64,000 nt of DNA from Plazaster borealis (GCA_021014325.1 CM037472.1:36852234-36916233); one strand, 5' to 3'. Counted from the stretch's first letter, positions 1-11,690 are shown. Program-made: numbers and translations. The notes: generated by a model not told the origin, from the letters alone.

Positions 1-149
1 AAAACATATTTTTTTTTATATAAAAGACAATGTATATTAATAAAAAAGAAGAAGATTTACTGACATTTACCATTCAAGTGAAAATAAAAATAAAATTCAT
101 GAGATATAAATCAAAATTACATTTTTTTAAAGGCATTTTACTTCCCATT

Positions 150-425
150 TAAAGGTTGTGCACAACATTGGTAAGATTGAAGATATAAATGTTCACAGAT
201 TTGCACATAACTTAGATAGTATAAAGATGGTTATGGTGGAAAACTTTCCTTGAAATATTGTTTGCTATGTTTGAAAACTGTGAAACCATAGAATGGGGTT
301 TTTCGCAATTTTCTTGCGACTCAACTGATTGAGCTTTAAAATGTTCACAGATTTGTTATTTCATGTATGAGTTGGGTCACATAAAGTGTTGATACTGGTC
401 TTTGACAATTACCAATGTTGGAAGA
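150..425 (-). repeat. Fragment of a ~360-bp inverted-repeat element
   Basis: The phrases about AACATTGGTAAGATTGAA and AAATGTTCACAGATTTG match, in reverse orientation, the element at 58,946-59,304 and more weakly the one at 49,512-49,848. The rest of positions 1-443 is AT-rich with no gene that I can support. Confidence 0.5.
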
Positions 426-443
426 ATGCTTGAAAGAGGCCGT

Positions 444-622
444 GTCGTCATGATCAAAGCAGGCCTGTGGCTGTACATGGAATTATGAACTCTCACCTAG
501 TTATTGCACACGCACGCCCTCCCTCCGTATCAAATCTATGGAGAGCCCGCAAGCGAGTGCAGTACCTTGTTGAGAGTTCATAATTCAATGTACATTCACT
601 GGCCTGCTTTGATCATGACGAC
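444..622. repeat. Palindromic foldback element, ~50-bp arms
   Basis: The left arm starting GTCGTCATGATCAAAGCAGG at 444 is mirrored by CCTGCTTTGATCATGACGAC ending at 622. The arms continue inward through TGAACTCTCA and TGAGAGTTCA. About 75 bp of non-paired sequence lies between the arms. Confidence 0.75.
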
Positions 623-629
623 CCAGCCC

Positions 630-1028
630 CTTTGGGCGAGCGGATAAGAACACCGAACTCAAGCTCTGGTGATTCTGATCAGCAGAGTGTGGGTTCGAAT
701 CCCAGTCATGACACTTGTGTCCTTAAGCAAGACACTTAACCACATGCTTCGTCCTTCGGATGGGCCGTTAAGCCGTAGGTCCCGTGTGTTGTGTAATGCA
801 CGTAAAAGAACCCAGTGCACTTATCGTAAAGAGAAGGGGTTCGCCCCGGTGTTCCTGGTTTGATTGGCTGCATATTGCGCCACAGCACCTTGTAAACCAT
901 TACATGGTGCTATGCAAAGGAAAAGGTCTCATACTTCAACACGTAACTCCACTTACCTTGTAGGAAAAATACTGAGCGCTTTGAGACACCCATCGGGAGT
1001 ATAAAGCGCTATATAAGAACTGCGTATT
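630..1028 (+). repeat. tRNA-derived SINE, family 1
   Basis: The head resembles a tRNA (Leu/Ser type), with an A-box-like GGGCGAGCGGATAAG and a B-box GGTTCGAATCCC. A body with GACACTTGTGTCCTTAAGCAAG follows, then a tail GCGCTATATAAGAACTGCG. Other copies are at 15.1, 16.6, 18.8 (-), 24.2 (-), 26.9, 42.8 (-) and 48.7 kb. Confidence 0.85.
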
Positions 1029-1030
1029 TA

Positions 1031-1420
1031 AAAGCAGGGTATACTTTTGGTAATTGTCAAAGACCAGTGCCCGGGCCCTCACTTGGTGTATCCCAGCATA
1101 GGCATAAAATAACCAACCTGTGTAAATTTGGGCTCAATTGGTCATCAAAGCTGCAAGAAAGTAATGAAAGAAACAAACATCCTTTTTGCATAGAATTGTG
1201 TGCTTTCAGATGCCTGAGAAAGGCTTCATGCCCGATGAAGACTTTCTCAGATTCACTTTTTGGGTTGAAACATTACCTCTTTCTCTAAAACTACATTACT
1301 TCAAAGGGGGTCGATTCTAACAATGTTTTATAATGTCAACAGCTCTCCAGTGCACTTTACCAAGTAAGTTTTTGTGGTCATTAATTTTTGGAGTAATTAC
1401 CAAAGGTATACCCTCCCTTT
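1031..1420 (+). repeat. Inverted-repeat element, family A, diverged copy
   Basis: Ends are GGGTATACTTTTGGTAATTG and TAATTACCAAAGGTATACCC, which are inverted copies. The interior shares CTTGGTGTATCCCAGCATA and GGGCTCAATTGGTCATC with the other family A copies. Confidence 0.75.
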
Positions 1421-1525
1421 GAAGGATGAATTCATTTTGACACTGAAAAGACGTATGAACCGATACACCTCCTCTAGAAACTGGATGGTAGGAGGTTTGA
1501 TTCCTGTCCGGGTCTTCTGTCAATT

Positions 1526-1648
1526 AGCCTTTTTGAGGTTTGGTGGACACTGTAGAAACGTGCACTGTTTGGTTTGGGTGTATACAGTCAGATTTACCCA
1601 AACCTAATAGTGTCATAGTATTGTGTCCGCCATATCTCAAAATGGCTT
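1526..1648. repeat. Short palindromic element, family E
   Basis: About 120 bp. The ends are AGCCTTTTTGAGGTTTGGTGG and CCGCCATATCTCAAAATGGCT, with inverted CCCAAACC blocks inside. The same element occurs at 53,394-53,511 and 59,887-60,008. Positions 1,649-2,257 between this and the next repeat show nothing that I recognise. Confidence 0.75.
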
Positions 1649-2257
1649 ATAGGATTCCTTGTTCTTAATGGAGGATAAGGATTCCTTATCTGGCAGAGTC
1701 TCCTCCAGATTTGTTTCTGCTGAATAAATGTCTCATAAGCGAAAAGACATTCCATCACTACCAGTGCAAAATATACATAAAGTGCTCAAAGTTTTTTAAA
1801 AGAGCTAAGATTGGTCTTAAGATGTGTTTCAATCTTAATTTCTAAGCAGAGTGTGGCCGCACAATAAAAATCACTATGGCAATATTGACAGCTCGTCTTT
1901 AGATGAATCTTAGTGCTTTGTAAAATCGAGCCCTTGCAGCTCAAGCAAAATTTAGTTGCGCTTAGCTACATTTTATCTTTTAAGCGGCTCTATAAAAACG
2001 TCACGCCTATATCAGCCCCACACAAACAGGTTTTCCCTCATTTTGCCAACCAGTAGTGTTAGTGTACACTTGTCATGCGCAATTTACATATTTCATGGGA
2101 AAGGCTAATTGTTAATAGGCTCTCCCCAAACAAACTCTGTGTGATCTCAGTTGAAATTTGTCTGAAAACCCAACTTGGCTAGTCATGTAACCATGCAATG
2201 AATGGTACTTATATAAAAACATTTAATTATAATTATGCTTGGCTACAGGAGCTCATC

Positions 2258-2452
2258 TGGGCCCAATATCATAGAGCTGTTTAGCAGAAAATTCTGCTCC
2301 TCAGCAAATATCTTTGCTAAGCAAGAAATGAGTGGTGTACCAGTCACAGCAATTGTAACTGTGTGGTATTTTGGCTGATAACCTAATTTTCCTAAGCAAG
2401 AGTTTTCTGTGCTTAGCAAGTTATGCTTACGTGCTTTATGAAATTGGGCCCT
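2258..2452. repeat. Hairpin element, family B (~190 bp)
   Basis: The ends are inverted copies: TGGGCCCAATATCATAGAGC and TATGAAATTGGGCCCTAG. The interior is full of TTAGCA/TGCTAA pieces. Related copies are at 6,053, 25,691 and 56,559. Confidence 0.75.
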
Positions 2453-2605
2453 AGACTAAACCTTGCTACAACTGACTCCTTGCATAGGCTGCCATCTCTG
2501 ACATTAAACAATGAAAGCGTACACGTGTGTACTGTACACACCACGCACAACTCTCAGCCAATGACAATCAGCCTTTGACCCCTGTGAGGGCGCTGTTTGA
2601 GCTTG

Positions 2606-2613
2606 TGACGTCA
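2606..2613. promoter_or_regulatory. Perfect CRE palindrome TGACGTCA
   Basis: The palindrome TGACGTCA is the consensus for CREB/ATF factors. It lies 1 bp upstream of an ATG (2615) that opens a 90-codon frame of uncertain meaning. No exon structure is visible around it, so a promoter role is only a possibility. Confidence 0.3.
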
Positions 2614-3189
2614 TATGCAAGATGTCTCACGTCTGAATTCAGATTCTAAACGAAATAATGAAAATATTATTGCGGACGCCGTGCCATTTTTAGGAATAGT
2701 AATGAGCCATCTTTTCACTGTTGGTCATTGTGAATGCGTAGCCCTTTGTTCTTTCTGTATGTCAAGATATTGCCATGGGCAATGCGCATACCATAGAGGG
2801 CAGTATTTACAGCTACGTCAAAATCAGGATGGCCTTTTCGAATCAGACCGCCTTCCTCGATTGCCATCATGGAGATCAAGCAGTTGAAGAAATTCAGATG
2901 TCTGTGTACAGGTTGCCATGGAGACTGTGTCTGATATCTGGTGCACGTTGCTTGGATATTGCGTTGGTTTACTGATGAGTGGAGTCTAGGTTGCAGACGA
3001 GTGGATTGTGCTACAGGATTGGCAGCCTATTATCATATGATAATAAATGTTAGGTTAAATAATTGAAGCAAATAAGTTATTGTAAAATTAATGATTTGCA
3101 GTTGATCTTAATCAATTTGTCTTCATATGAATTTCTATTTCATGCTACAAGGTGTGAGAATTACGGGAATAGCTGCCGACACCTCTAGA

Positions 3190-3443
3190 CCAGGGCCAAA
3201 TTTCATTGCTCTGCTTACCGTCGAATTCTGCGCATGGGATTACCATTCTTCACTTACAGGGCAAGCGCTGAATTTCTGCACTAGCTGTGTATGCGAAGAA
3301 TACCTAGTAACGTGGACTACGCAAGCGCAGACGCAGTAATTCCCTGCTAACCTGTGAAATACGCTTGACTTAAGCGTGGAATTCCCTGCTTCCGTATTGT
3401 GCAGATTCTTTGCTAAACGACAGAGCCATGAAATTGGGCCGAG
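3190..3443. repeat. Inverted-repeat element, family D (~250 bp)
   Basis: It begins CAAATTTCATTGCTCTGCTTACCG and ends GACAGAGCCATGAAATTGGG, the two ends being inverted copies. The interior has GCGCA/AATTCCCTGC motifs shared with copies at 13,336 and 20,056. Confidence 0.75.
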
Positions 3444-3678
3444 TAGCCCTTGCACTGACGCGGCCATTGTCTGCCCGTGGTTTGCCCTTTTGAGAGTCAA
3501 ATTGCATGTAAAGATATAGTGCGTACGTCTAACTGTGTGTTCGTCTTCTAAAATATGCACTGTACAGTAACGCACAGGAAATATCTAATACTCCAAAAAT
3601 GGTGCGAACGAGATTCATTCTTGGTATAATTTGTAAAAAAATTGTTTCTATGAGAAATTGCCTTACATCACAAGGCCA

Positions 3679-4010
3679 GACGGCTACTTCAAGGTGAGGG
3701 CTACACTTAACTGATTTGGGCTAACTCAAATCAACTGTCACCAGGAGCACGTTGCCACCTACTCCTAGGGCTGAAACAGGGTTAATACCCCCTTTACAGA
3801 CCATAAGGATGTAGGCATGGGTATCATCCACCAGGAGCCTTGCTGGTAGAGCAGAATGCACTACCTTCCCAATTTTTTACGGAGCAATTATGGTTAAGTG
3901 CCTTGCTCAAGGGCACAAGTTTCATGACCTGGATTCGAACCCACACTTTGCTGCTAACAACACAGAGCTTGGGTTTGGTGAACTAGACCACTCAACCATG
4001 ACCCGCCACG
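3679..4010 (-). repeat. tRNA-derived SINE, family 2
   Basis: Minus-strand element. The B-box complement GATTCGAACCCACACT sits near 3,932, and the A-box end lies near 4,010. The body (CACCAGGAGC, GGTAGAGCAGA, AATTATGGTTAAGTGCC) is shared with the copies at 23,770-24,107 (-) and 49,995-50,300 (+). Confidence 0.75.
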
Positions 4011-4145
4011 ATGTCAAGTGAATTGGGTCAATACAATGCTGAGAAATCAGCAGAGGTGCTGTTTCAAATTTGAATAGTTACCGAACAGAGTAGAACTTGG
4101 AAGACAAAGATAAGTGAGGCAATGTTGAATGACTGCTAGTTTTCA

Positions 4146-4862
4146 TTATACCTTAACTCTTGCACGGGCGTTGTTCACGTTGGCTCCAGTATGCATCTTG
4201 ACCATGGGACTTGAACGTTGAGTTGTTGCACTCACTACAAGACCAGAAGACCCACCATTACTGATCTTAACATTCTGTCCGACGACAAAGCACGACCCGA
4301 CTGGCACACCACCGATTCTCGGAATTTGTAACTGAGCCGACATGGAGCTCATGTTGAGGCTTGTAGCTGTACTTCCTGAGGTTTGTGGTCTTGGAGCAAT
4401 GTTGACTGGTTTAGGGGCCACTGTCTCTGTTTTGAGGCTGAGGTTGATGGCTTTTCCGGGGCTTCTCGTCTGACGCAACACCTCTAACTCCTCTTCCTCC
4501 TGAGCCAGTTTCTTCATCCTGGATCTCTTGTTCTGAAACCAGATGTTGACGAAGTGGCTGGACATCCCAATGTCTCTTGCCAGGACTTCTTTCTTGTCCC
4601 GGCCTGGCCACTGTTCTTGCTTGTACAGATTCTCCATCTTCATCAGCTGTTCGGCGGAGATGATGGTTCGTTTTCGGCGCTTCCTCCCTCTACCCGTGAG
4701 GAGGACCAAGTTTGACCCCGTAAGACCTGTTGTATCTGAAGTTTCAGATGCATCGTCGGATATCTCTGACGTCGCACTTGTTGTATACACAGAGCTTGAA
4801 TGCATCTGGGAAGGCTTGTCATCTTCTTCTGACTGGCTTGCTCCAGTCTTTTCCTGAGACAT
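4146..4862 (-). CDS. Homeodomain transcription factor (single coding exon seen)
   Basis: Reading from the ATG at 4862 gives 238 codons to a TAA at 4146. Residues 1-58 are Ser/Thr/Asp/Glu-rich. A basic run GRGRKRRKR leads into a 60-residue homeodomain at about residues 61-120, with W48, F49, Q50, N51 and R53 in the third helix (VNIWFQNKRSRMKK). An acidic EEEEL patch and a Ser/Thr/Val-rich tail follow. The homeodomain binds DNA in the nucleus; N51 and R53 are the usual invariant contacts. K52 is unusual where most classes have R. I cannot assign it to a named class. The exon appears to begin at a TTTTCAG acceptor (first base 4883), leaving a 21-nt leader before the ATG, so at least one upstream non-coding exon is expected. 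The 3' end is ambiguous: AAG|GTATAA could be a splice donor instead of the stop. Confidence 0.88.
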   Translation of the reverse strand: MSQEKTGASQSEEDDKPSQMHSSSVYTTSATSEISDDASETSDTTGLTGSNLVLLTGRGRKRRKRTIISAEQLMKMENLYKQEQWPGRDKKEVLARDIGMSSHFVNIWFQNKRSRMKKLAQEEEELEVLRQTRSPGKAINLSLKTETVAPKPVNIAPRPQTSGSTATSLNMSSMSAQLQIPRIGGVPVGSCFVVGQNVKISNGGSSGLVVSATTQRSSPMVKMHTGANVNNARARVKV

Positions 4863-5075
4863 ACCCCTCAATTATATGCTACCCTGAAAACAATTGTTAT
4901 TAACAAAAGTAATTAGTTGATGTGTTGACAAATAAAAGTAAAAGTCCTGAAGTGGAATGATTTGAAACGATGTCCAATCATGACTGAACTTGACATTAAC
5001 ATTAACGCTACATTTAGGATTTTGTTTGATGTCAAGAAGACTTATTGTAATGTTTAGTTGCGACAGTCGTAACCT

Positions 5076-5455
5076 TTAGAGGCACTGAACACGTTTGGTA
5101 CTTGTCAAAGACCAGTATTCTCACTTGGTGTATCCCAACATATGCATAAAATAACAAGCCTGTGAAAATTTGGGCTCAATTGGTCATTGAAGTTGCAAGA
5201 AAATGATGAAAGAAAAAACACCCTAGTTGTACAAATGTGTGTGCTTTCAGATAGGAATAAAAGGCTTCTTGCAAGAAGTCTTTTATTATTTTAGTGAGAA
5301 ATTACCTCTTTCTCAAAAACTACGATACTTCAGATCAGAGGGAGTCGTTTCTCACAATGTTTTATACTATCAACAGCTCTCTGTTGCTCGTTACCAAGTC
5401 AGTTTTTATGCTAATATATATTTTGAGTAATTACCAAACGTGTACAGTGCCTTTA
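5076..5455 (+). repeat. Inverted-repeat element, family A (~380 bp)
   Basis: The terminal inverted repeat is GGCACTGAACACGTTTGGTA at the left and TACCAAACGTGTACAGTGCC at the right. The interior has CTTGGTGTATCCCAACATA and a small hairpin GGCTTCTTGCAAGAAGTC. No transposase frame is present, so it is non-autonomous. Confidence 0.88.
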
Positions 5456-5559
5456 AATCAGATCCTCCTGGCAGAAAATTACCAAAAGCTAAGAAATTGA
5501 ATTTTGTAACTAATGAATGTATTCATGACTCTAGTTAGTATTGTTTAGTAGTAGCTAGG

Positions 5560-5772
5560 AAATAGGCGTATGACCCAGGGGGGCAGAGGGAAACTGTCCT
5601 CCTAAATTCGGGCAAAGCGGTAGGGAAAATTCGGGTACAAAAAAAACACAATTTTATCCGGTATTACTTAGAAACTGGTATTTGTGTTTTTATCCATGTA
5701 AAATATCTGGCAAATCAACCCCTCTGCCCCCTCTCCCTTTACCAAGACAAGAGTCCCCATACGCCCGTGGCT
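5560..5772. repeat. Possible short inverted-repeat element
   Basis: GGCGTATGACCCAGGGGGGC near 5,566 is loosely inverted by CCATACGCCCGTGG near 5,757, with GGGGGCAGAGG/CCCTCTGCCCCC inside. It occurs once here, so the boundaries are uncertain. Positions 5,773-6,052 show nothing recognisable. Confidence 0.35.
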
Positions 5773-6052
5773 AAAGTAGGCCTATCTCATCTGTATTGAT
5801 CTAGGCCAGACAGAGCATCACTCTTTAGCTTCCTTTATTTTTGAAGATTCTTCATTTCATGCAAACATGAAATTTTCCCATAAATTTACAAGCATAACCC
5901 TCGATAAGTTCGATGATCAGTGAGTTAAACAATACCATCCCGACCATGCCGTGGACTGGTTAAATTTGTTTAGAAAATTGTCGTTAAACTAAAGCGATAT
6001 CGCTGTCGCTGAGTGTGCTACAAATGTAATTCTCGACAAACTAACTTACGGC

Positions 6053-6246
6053 AGGGCCCAATTTCATAGAGCTGCTTAAGCACAAAAACTAGCTAAGTAC
6101 AACAAAATTATACTTAGCAGAATAAGGTTACCAGCAAAACTACCATTTCACATGTACAATTTGTGACTGGTATCCTGCTCATTTCTGCTAAGCAAAACAT
6201 TGTTAAGCAATATTTTCTGCTTAAGCAGCTCTATGAAATTGGGCCC
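6053..6246. repeat. Hairpin element, family B
   Basis: The ends GGGCCCAATTTCATAGAGCT and AGCTCTATGAAATTGGGCCC are perfect inverted copies. The arms extend into GCTTAAGCAC/GCTTAAGCAG. Confidence 0.9.
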
Positions 6247-6479
6247 TGTGGCCGGTAGGAAGTCACACTACTTTATACAACACAAATCAACAGTCCCCGT
6301 TGCTGCAACTGCCACTGTACTATTATACGACTCATTGAGGAGATTGACGTCCACCCCCATTGGACCAGGGGCTAAAACAAAGTGAGAGTGTGTTCAATCC
6401 AAGTCAAAAGACATGCAATCTTGTTACATTATGAATATCCCACTCACCTATTGATTCTTGCTGATAATTGTGTCAGTTT

Positions 6480-6700
6480 CACTACTTTACCAGAGGTGCA
6501 GAACTTGTACACACTTGGCCAGTTCGGCTGAACCCTTTCAAAATGGACAAGAAGACGAGGTGACGTCCGATCGATCCACACAGAAAACGAGCCAAACAAC
6601 TAACTAGATTCTTTAAAACACACAAGGAAGTACGCGTACGTGACGCGCGTGATGTGTTGCATCCGTTAGATTGATTGGTCAAAAGTTGACCCACATATCG
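6480..6700 (-). promoter_or_regulatory. Candidate promoter and first exon of the homeodomain gene
   Basis: A local CpG-rich patch (TACGCGTACGTGACGCGCG) lies next to a minus-strand CCAAT box and the palindrome GGTCAAAAGTTGACC. A donor-like CTCTG|GTAAAG is at about 6,488. This would suit the missing upstream exon of the gene at 4.1-4.9 kb, but no transcript evidence is available. Confidence 0.25.
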
Positions 6701-9297
6701 ATCAGATGGAATTAATTTAGACTGTCACAGGTGTCTCATCAAAGGGAAGCTGGGGGTGTGGGATGATTTCACTCGGCCCCACCGGTTTTATCCAGGACCT
6801 TTGGTTTAAAGCAGAAGCGAATGGGAAGATGGGGTGGTGGTAGGGAGAGGGTGGGGCGGTTTGTCACCGAAGGTGTGCAGGTTTAGGATCAGTTGTTGAT
6901 TTGCTTTCTTTCACGGTCACGACTCCAAAAGGTGCACAAAAAGCATAAAAACTCAGACAATACACATGGAAATATTATTTAACCACAAATTAAATTCTTT
7001 AAAAATTACTTCTCCCATTCTTTTTTTTTATTCAGCGATTGAATTATGCGCACAAAACTTTTTCTTTATTACTTTCAAAATACCATCACTGTGCATAAAA
7101 AATAATGCTGGCACTTTAACTTTAACCCTTATGAATATTCATGTTCATTATTTGAAAATGCAAGTAAATTAATAAGACAACAGTTTTGTTTGATATTTGT
7201 TTAAACAAAATTAAAATAGAAAGTATAAGGATTCCTTTGTTTTGTTTAAGCAAACTAATCAAACAATTTAAATTGAATATTAAATTAAGTATTGCAATGA
7301 TGATTCATATTTTTAAGAGACTGTGTTTCATTAATATATTTCAAATCACCTTTCATTCTTTACCATTTGTGTATATACACATAACTTCATTTTGAAAAGT
7401 TGACATACAATAACATAAAAGTATTATTATTATACTTATATTATTATTAAAAGTAAAGGAATACAGTAAAAAATTCCATGTAAAACTTACTAATTAAAAT
7501 ATCCATGTGGAGTATAACGGTTTACTTTCTTTTTGAATTTTATTTGATATTGTATTTTAATTTTTATTAATTATAGGTCTTTATGGCCAATATCAACAAA
7601 ATTTCATTCAATTTAACACCTGGCTCAGTCAATTTTGTTTGAAAATGAATTCTTTGTTGCATCAGCATTCAGCAGTCAAAAGGAGTAATTCAGTTTCAAT
7701 GGTTTAGCATTGACTGGTCAAATAAGATCATTCAAATTCATTAAATCGCAAAGATCAGTCAATATTTCGTGAGAGCCAGCAGCAAGAGGCTGTTCAAGTA
7801 TTCAATGTGCATCAACTGTAAATACATGTACATGTAGGTCGTAGAAATTCAACTGAAGAATGGTGAAAAGGGAATGCTTATAAATGAAATAGAATGACCA
7901 AATCGAACCTGAATGAGAAGAATGAAATCATGAAAATGACATGAATGCAACAGTAGCTAAAAAAAACAAAAAAAACAACACCCCAGTTTGAATGAATTAG
8001 AGAAATATGCATGAATTTGAATGCGTGTAATGAAGTTTGATTAATTTTTTAATGAAATTGAACGGGAAGACCTATATTATTATTTTGTTTATGGCAGGGG
8101 TAGGGTTGGCTTGGCTCTGCAAAAAATATTAATTACAAGATCAATAAGAAAATGTATCATTCATAAGAGTTTTTGAGAAACCCCCCCCCCCCCGCCCACC
8201 CACCCCCTCCCCCCAAAAAGGAACTACTGCTTGATTACATCTGAAATTGTCTTACATGTAGAAAAATAAAGTGACTGCTTTCACTTTGAGATGGACACAT
8301 TTTTACTTAATATCAAGTTATAAAATATCTACCTACGATTATAAGACTCTTTGTTGCATTGATTTGCATTTAGATCTGAAGGAATCATTTTCCAACCAAT
8401 CATTAATAATAATAATCTCTAATCAGTAGTGGAGATTTTTACTTAACTAATTCAGTAACAGATATGAATACAAAATGGAGGAATTGGGAAAAAAATGGAA
8501 ATATAAAAAAAGGAACCTTGTAAAATTTAAAGCTTACGTAAAAAACCCAAACATAAAACAACAAAATTACCCGACACTCAGATATTTTGTTTGCAAAAGT
8601 TAACAAACTTTTCGGTGACAATAAATTTGAAAATTAATAAAATTATACTTTTTTATAAATTTTAAAAACGTTATGGCATCTCAGAATTAAAAACCCTCAC
8701 CAACCTTTACTTGAAATCAACAATCTTTTACTGACCATTTATGGTTTTTAAAAATCAGTAATGCATAGTATCTTTAAATTATAAAATATTTGCTTTATAA
8801 CCTTACCTGTACAATGGAACCACAAGTAAGACAGATGATAACAAGCCATTTTATATGTACAATTTGATATGTCTTTCCTATGTAGATAGTGATTATTAAC
8901 CACTTTGTGCTTGCCGCTTTTAGAGTCCTTTAAACATACCTTAACTGGTGCCTCGTTTTTACATGAGACCAGTCCGATTTCATTAAAGAAAAATGCCCAA
9001 AATATCCCAGAGGAGTGGCTCCAGTTGGTATCAACCAAACAAGTCACAAAGGTAATGCTAGTTACAGACAGAAAAATTCAATTCTAGCGAATCAACGACA
9101 ACAATAACTTTGAAGTGTCAGAACAAACATTGAATATTAAATGCAGACCACCAGGGTGCTTTACATTACAATCCCTATGTCAGATATAAAGGTTGTCGTT
9201 TAAGTACTGTACACAATTTTAAAAAGTATTCTAATTAGGTCAAAATTAAGTACATGGATTCATAATTGAGTAAACTAAGTCAAAATGTCACATTCTT
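6701..9297. other. AT-rich stretch without a supported gene
   Basis: Strongly AT-rich with no splice-linked coding frames. A ~125-bp segment (7,590-7,715) containing CAACAAAATTTCATTCAATT is repeated at 34,105-34,232, so it belongs to a dispersed element. A short C-rich run lies at 8,181-8,215. Confidence 0.6.
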
Positions 9298-9683
9298 AAA
9301 GGGAAGGTATACATTTGGGTAATCACTCTAAAAATGAATGGCAATAAAAAACCTGCTTGGTTAGAAGTACAGCAGCTTTCGATATAAAGCATTTTGAGAA
9401 TCATTTCACTTCGAAGTACTGCGGTTATGGAAAAGATATTAGTTTGTATCCCCAAAAATTTGAATCTGAGAAACGTTACTGTCAGTTACATTTCTCAGAT
9501 TGTGTATTCCAATTATGGATTATTCTTCCTGCGTTGACATATTCGCTCCGGATTTTCGGCGATATCACAAATGCCACCACCTTTTGAACTGAAATTTCCA
9601 CAGGTTTTATTGTATATCTACATTTATATATAGGATTAAAACAATCGAACAGTTCAAAAAACCAAAGGTATACTTTCCCTTTA
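9298..9683 (+). repeat. Inverted-repeat element, family C (~385 bp)
   Basis: The ends are TTAAAGGGAAGGTATACATT and GGTATACTTTCCCTTTAA, which are inverted. The interior carries AAAATTTGAATCTGAGAAACG and GATTTTCGGCGATATC. Other copies are at 37,940, 47,185 and 58,205. It has no coding capacity. Confidence 0.88.
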
Positions 9684-10240
9684 ACAACTGTCAACAATGC
9701 AAAGAGAGAGAGTTGTCTCCTACATATCTGAAAAAATGACGAAACCAACCATCACAGGAACTCTCTTTGCCAAAACCACATTACATGGGAACACCTTTAC
9801 CATATAATTAATGCCCTTTGGAGTCCAATTTTATTCAAACATAGTAACATTAAAGTTTTAGAAACACTTTCACATCAGTATTATTTTCATTTAAGTAAAG
9901 TGAAACTATTTTTCAAGGTGTGCTGACTTCTTTGTAAGAATTACGACAATATTTTCTTCTGTAACTCATTGTATACAATAAAACAAAGTCAGAATGATTT
10001 TTTGTGTGTTAACTGCACATTATTTTTAACTTTTTACCAGTACTGTACATCACCACGTCAATATGAAAACTGTTTAACGATTCATTTTATAACTGTTTTG
10101 CTATTCCATCCTATACTCAATTCTCATATGGATGAGAACATTATAAAGATTCCTTCGCCAAGTTACTTTTATCAAGTTATAAACCACAAAGTAAACTGAC
10201 TTGGTAAAATTTAAATAATTTGGGGCTGAAAAAAGAAGAA
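9684..10240. other. No feature recognised
   Basis: AT-rich intergenic DNA. Only short chance open frames occur and no repeat that I can match elsewhere in the window. Confidence 0.5.
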
Positions 10241-10573
10241 TTGACTAGAGCGGGATTTGAACTAACGACCTCCGGATTAACGTGCCGGCGCTCTACCAAC
10301 TGAGCTATCCAGCCCTATGTTGGCGGTCTCCCTATTTTGTCAACATTTTTGTTCAGGGGTGCCAGTCAGAAGCCATACAACCGTTAGCTGCCGTGTAGCC
10401 AGGGATCACACCCAACTTTACGATACAACCTGGGAAGCGGCAGCAGAGGGATCACCTTAAGGGGATGCGACTTTTTTATTTCAAATATCCAGTAATAAAC
10501 CACAAGAGAAACTGCCAACATAGGGCTAGATAGCTCAGTTGGAAGAGCGCCGGCAAATCCGGAAATGTTTCTT
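10241..10573. repeat. Inverted pair of tRNA-like sequences
   Basis: On the minus strand at 10,241-10,314 there is a 73-nt tRNA-like sequence with D-arm GCTCAGTTGGTAGAGC, B-box AGTTCAAATCC and a pairable acceptor stem (GGCTGGA/TCTAGTC). The loop ACGTTAA would give anticodon GTT, but position 33 is C rather than T. A shorter copy (GATAGCTCAGTTGGAAGAGC) lies in opposite orientation at 10,523. The pair and the poor anticodon stem suggest a SINE or foldback, not a working tRNA gene. Confidence 0.6.
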
Positions 10574-11057
10574 TGTTCAACCCCAAGTTACTTTTATAAC
10601 AAAGTTAACAAATTAACAAAGTTGGAGTTGTCATAAACAGAGAATCCAAGAAACGTTTCACTCAATTGTAAAAAAAAACTGTCTCCAACCAGGCACTTGA
10701 CTTATAGTATGACATGACTTTCAATATTAAAGCAGTAGCTTGGAGCAATAAATCATTACATTTTACGACATTGACATTGTAAAGCGAATTATTTGATTGT
10801 GTGCTAAACAACAGTGAAAAAAGGCACTGTGTGTGTAAAAATTATCAGTCCGAGTTTTTATCAGCTTCCTGATACGTTTTTTACCGTTGCGCCTAAAGAC
10901 TAAGAAGCCGTTGCAAGACGCAGTATGCTGTGGCAGCTAATATTGTTACATTGCTGTTTTGTGCACTTTGCTGTTTGGCAGTTGTAGCTTAATGACAAAC
11001 TCATGGCATTTTTGTTTTCCTTTCATGCTAATAACAGTGGACACAAAGGTCAATGCC

Positions 11058-11205
11058 TTTGTTGCCCTGTTGCTACTAGTCTTGGTTCAAGACTTTGTTG
11101 CCCTGTTGCTACTAGTCTTGGTTCAATAATTTGTTGCCCTGTTGCTACTAGTCTTGGTTCAAGACTTTGTTGCCCTGTTGCTACTAGTCTTGGTTCAAGA
11201 CTTTG
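11058..11205 (+). repeat. 36-bp tandem repeat, four copies
   Basis: The unit begins GTTGCCCTGTTGCTACTAGT and starts at 11,061, 11,097, 11,133 and 11,169. Because 36 is a multiple of three, it leaves an open frame by chance. The flanks show no gene. Confidence 0.9.
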
Positions 11206-11509
11206 TTCTTACTTATCACTCCACTCTTGTGATATTCCCCGCAAGAACTTCTTGTACCAAGACTACGGCCCTTTTCCAAACCATGTCTTCAGCTTGGGCT
11301 TCTGTCTGCCCGATTGTAGCCCCGTAAGGAAAGCACAAGTTTTCTAAATAGCTGACAAAGCCCAAGCCTGTCGCTTGAAAAGGGCCAATGTTGCCTTTGA
11401 AAAGTTCCCAGAGAAAACCAATTTTTCTTAAAGGCTTTTCTCTGGAACAGTAGCCTCCCCACTATAAGAGTGAAATCCGAGGGCTGGGTATTGATTGATC
11501 AATATTTGC

Positions 11510-11690
11510 CAACATTTGCATCTAGCAATCAGGGAGATTTTGGACAAAACTCAGGGCGATATTCAGAATTTCATTCAACACAATAGGGAAAAAGTTTCCA
11601 TCATCAGGGAGATTTTTTAAAATTTGTCCATCAGAACATGGAAAGATTGGTTTATTTTCAGGGAACTTTCTGCAGTGATTAATCCCTTGC
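11510..11690. repeat. Fragment of repeat family G
   Basis: GCAATCAGGGAGATTTTG and the following CAGGGAAAAAGTTTCCATCA match the duplicated segment at 44,470-44,910. The gaps 10,574-11,057 and 11,206-11,509 hold nothing else that I recognise. Confidence 0.55.

Noticed and set aside
2615..2975. Two short plus-strand frames after the CRE motif
   Set aside because: They could be a small transcript (an AATAAA follows at about 3,042), but there is no protein resemblance or splice structure to support a gene call.
10241..10314. Functional tRNA gene (anticodon GTT)
   Set aside because: C at position 33, a mismatch in the anticodon stem and a second inverted copy nearby make a SINE or foldback origin more likely.
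11003..11347. 114-codon frame with repeated CCPVATSLGSRL
   Set aside because: It is produced by a 36-bp tandem repeat, whose length is a multiple of three. No splice signals, domain or codon pattern supports it.
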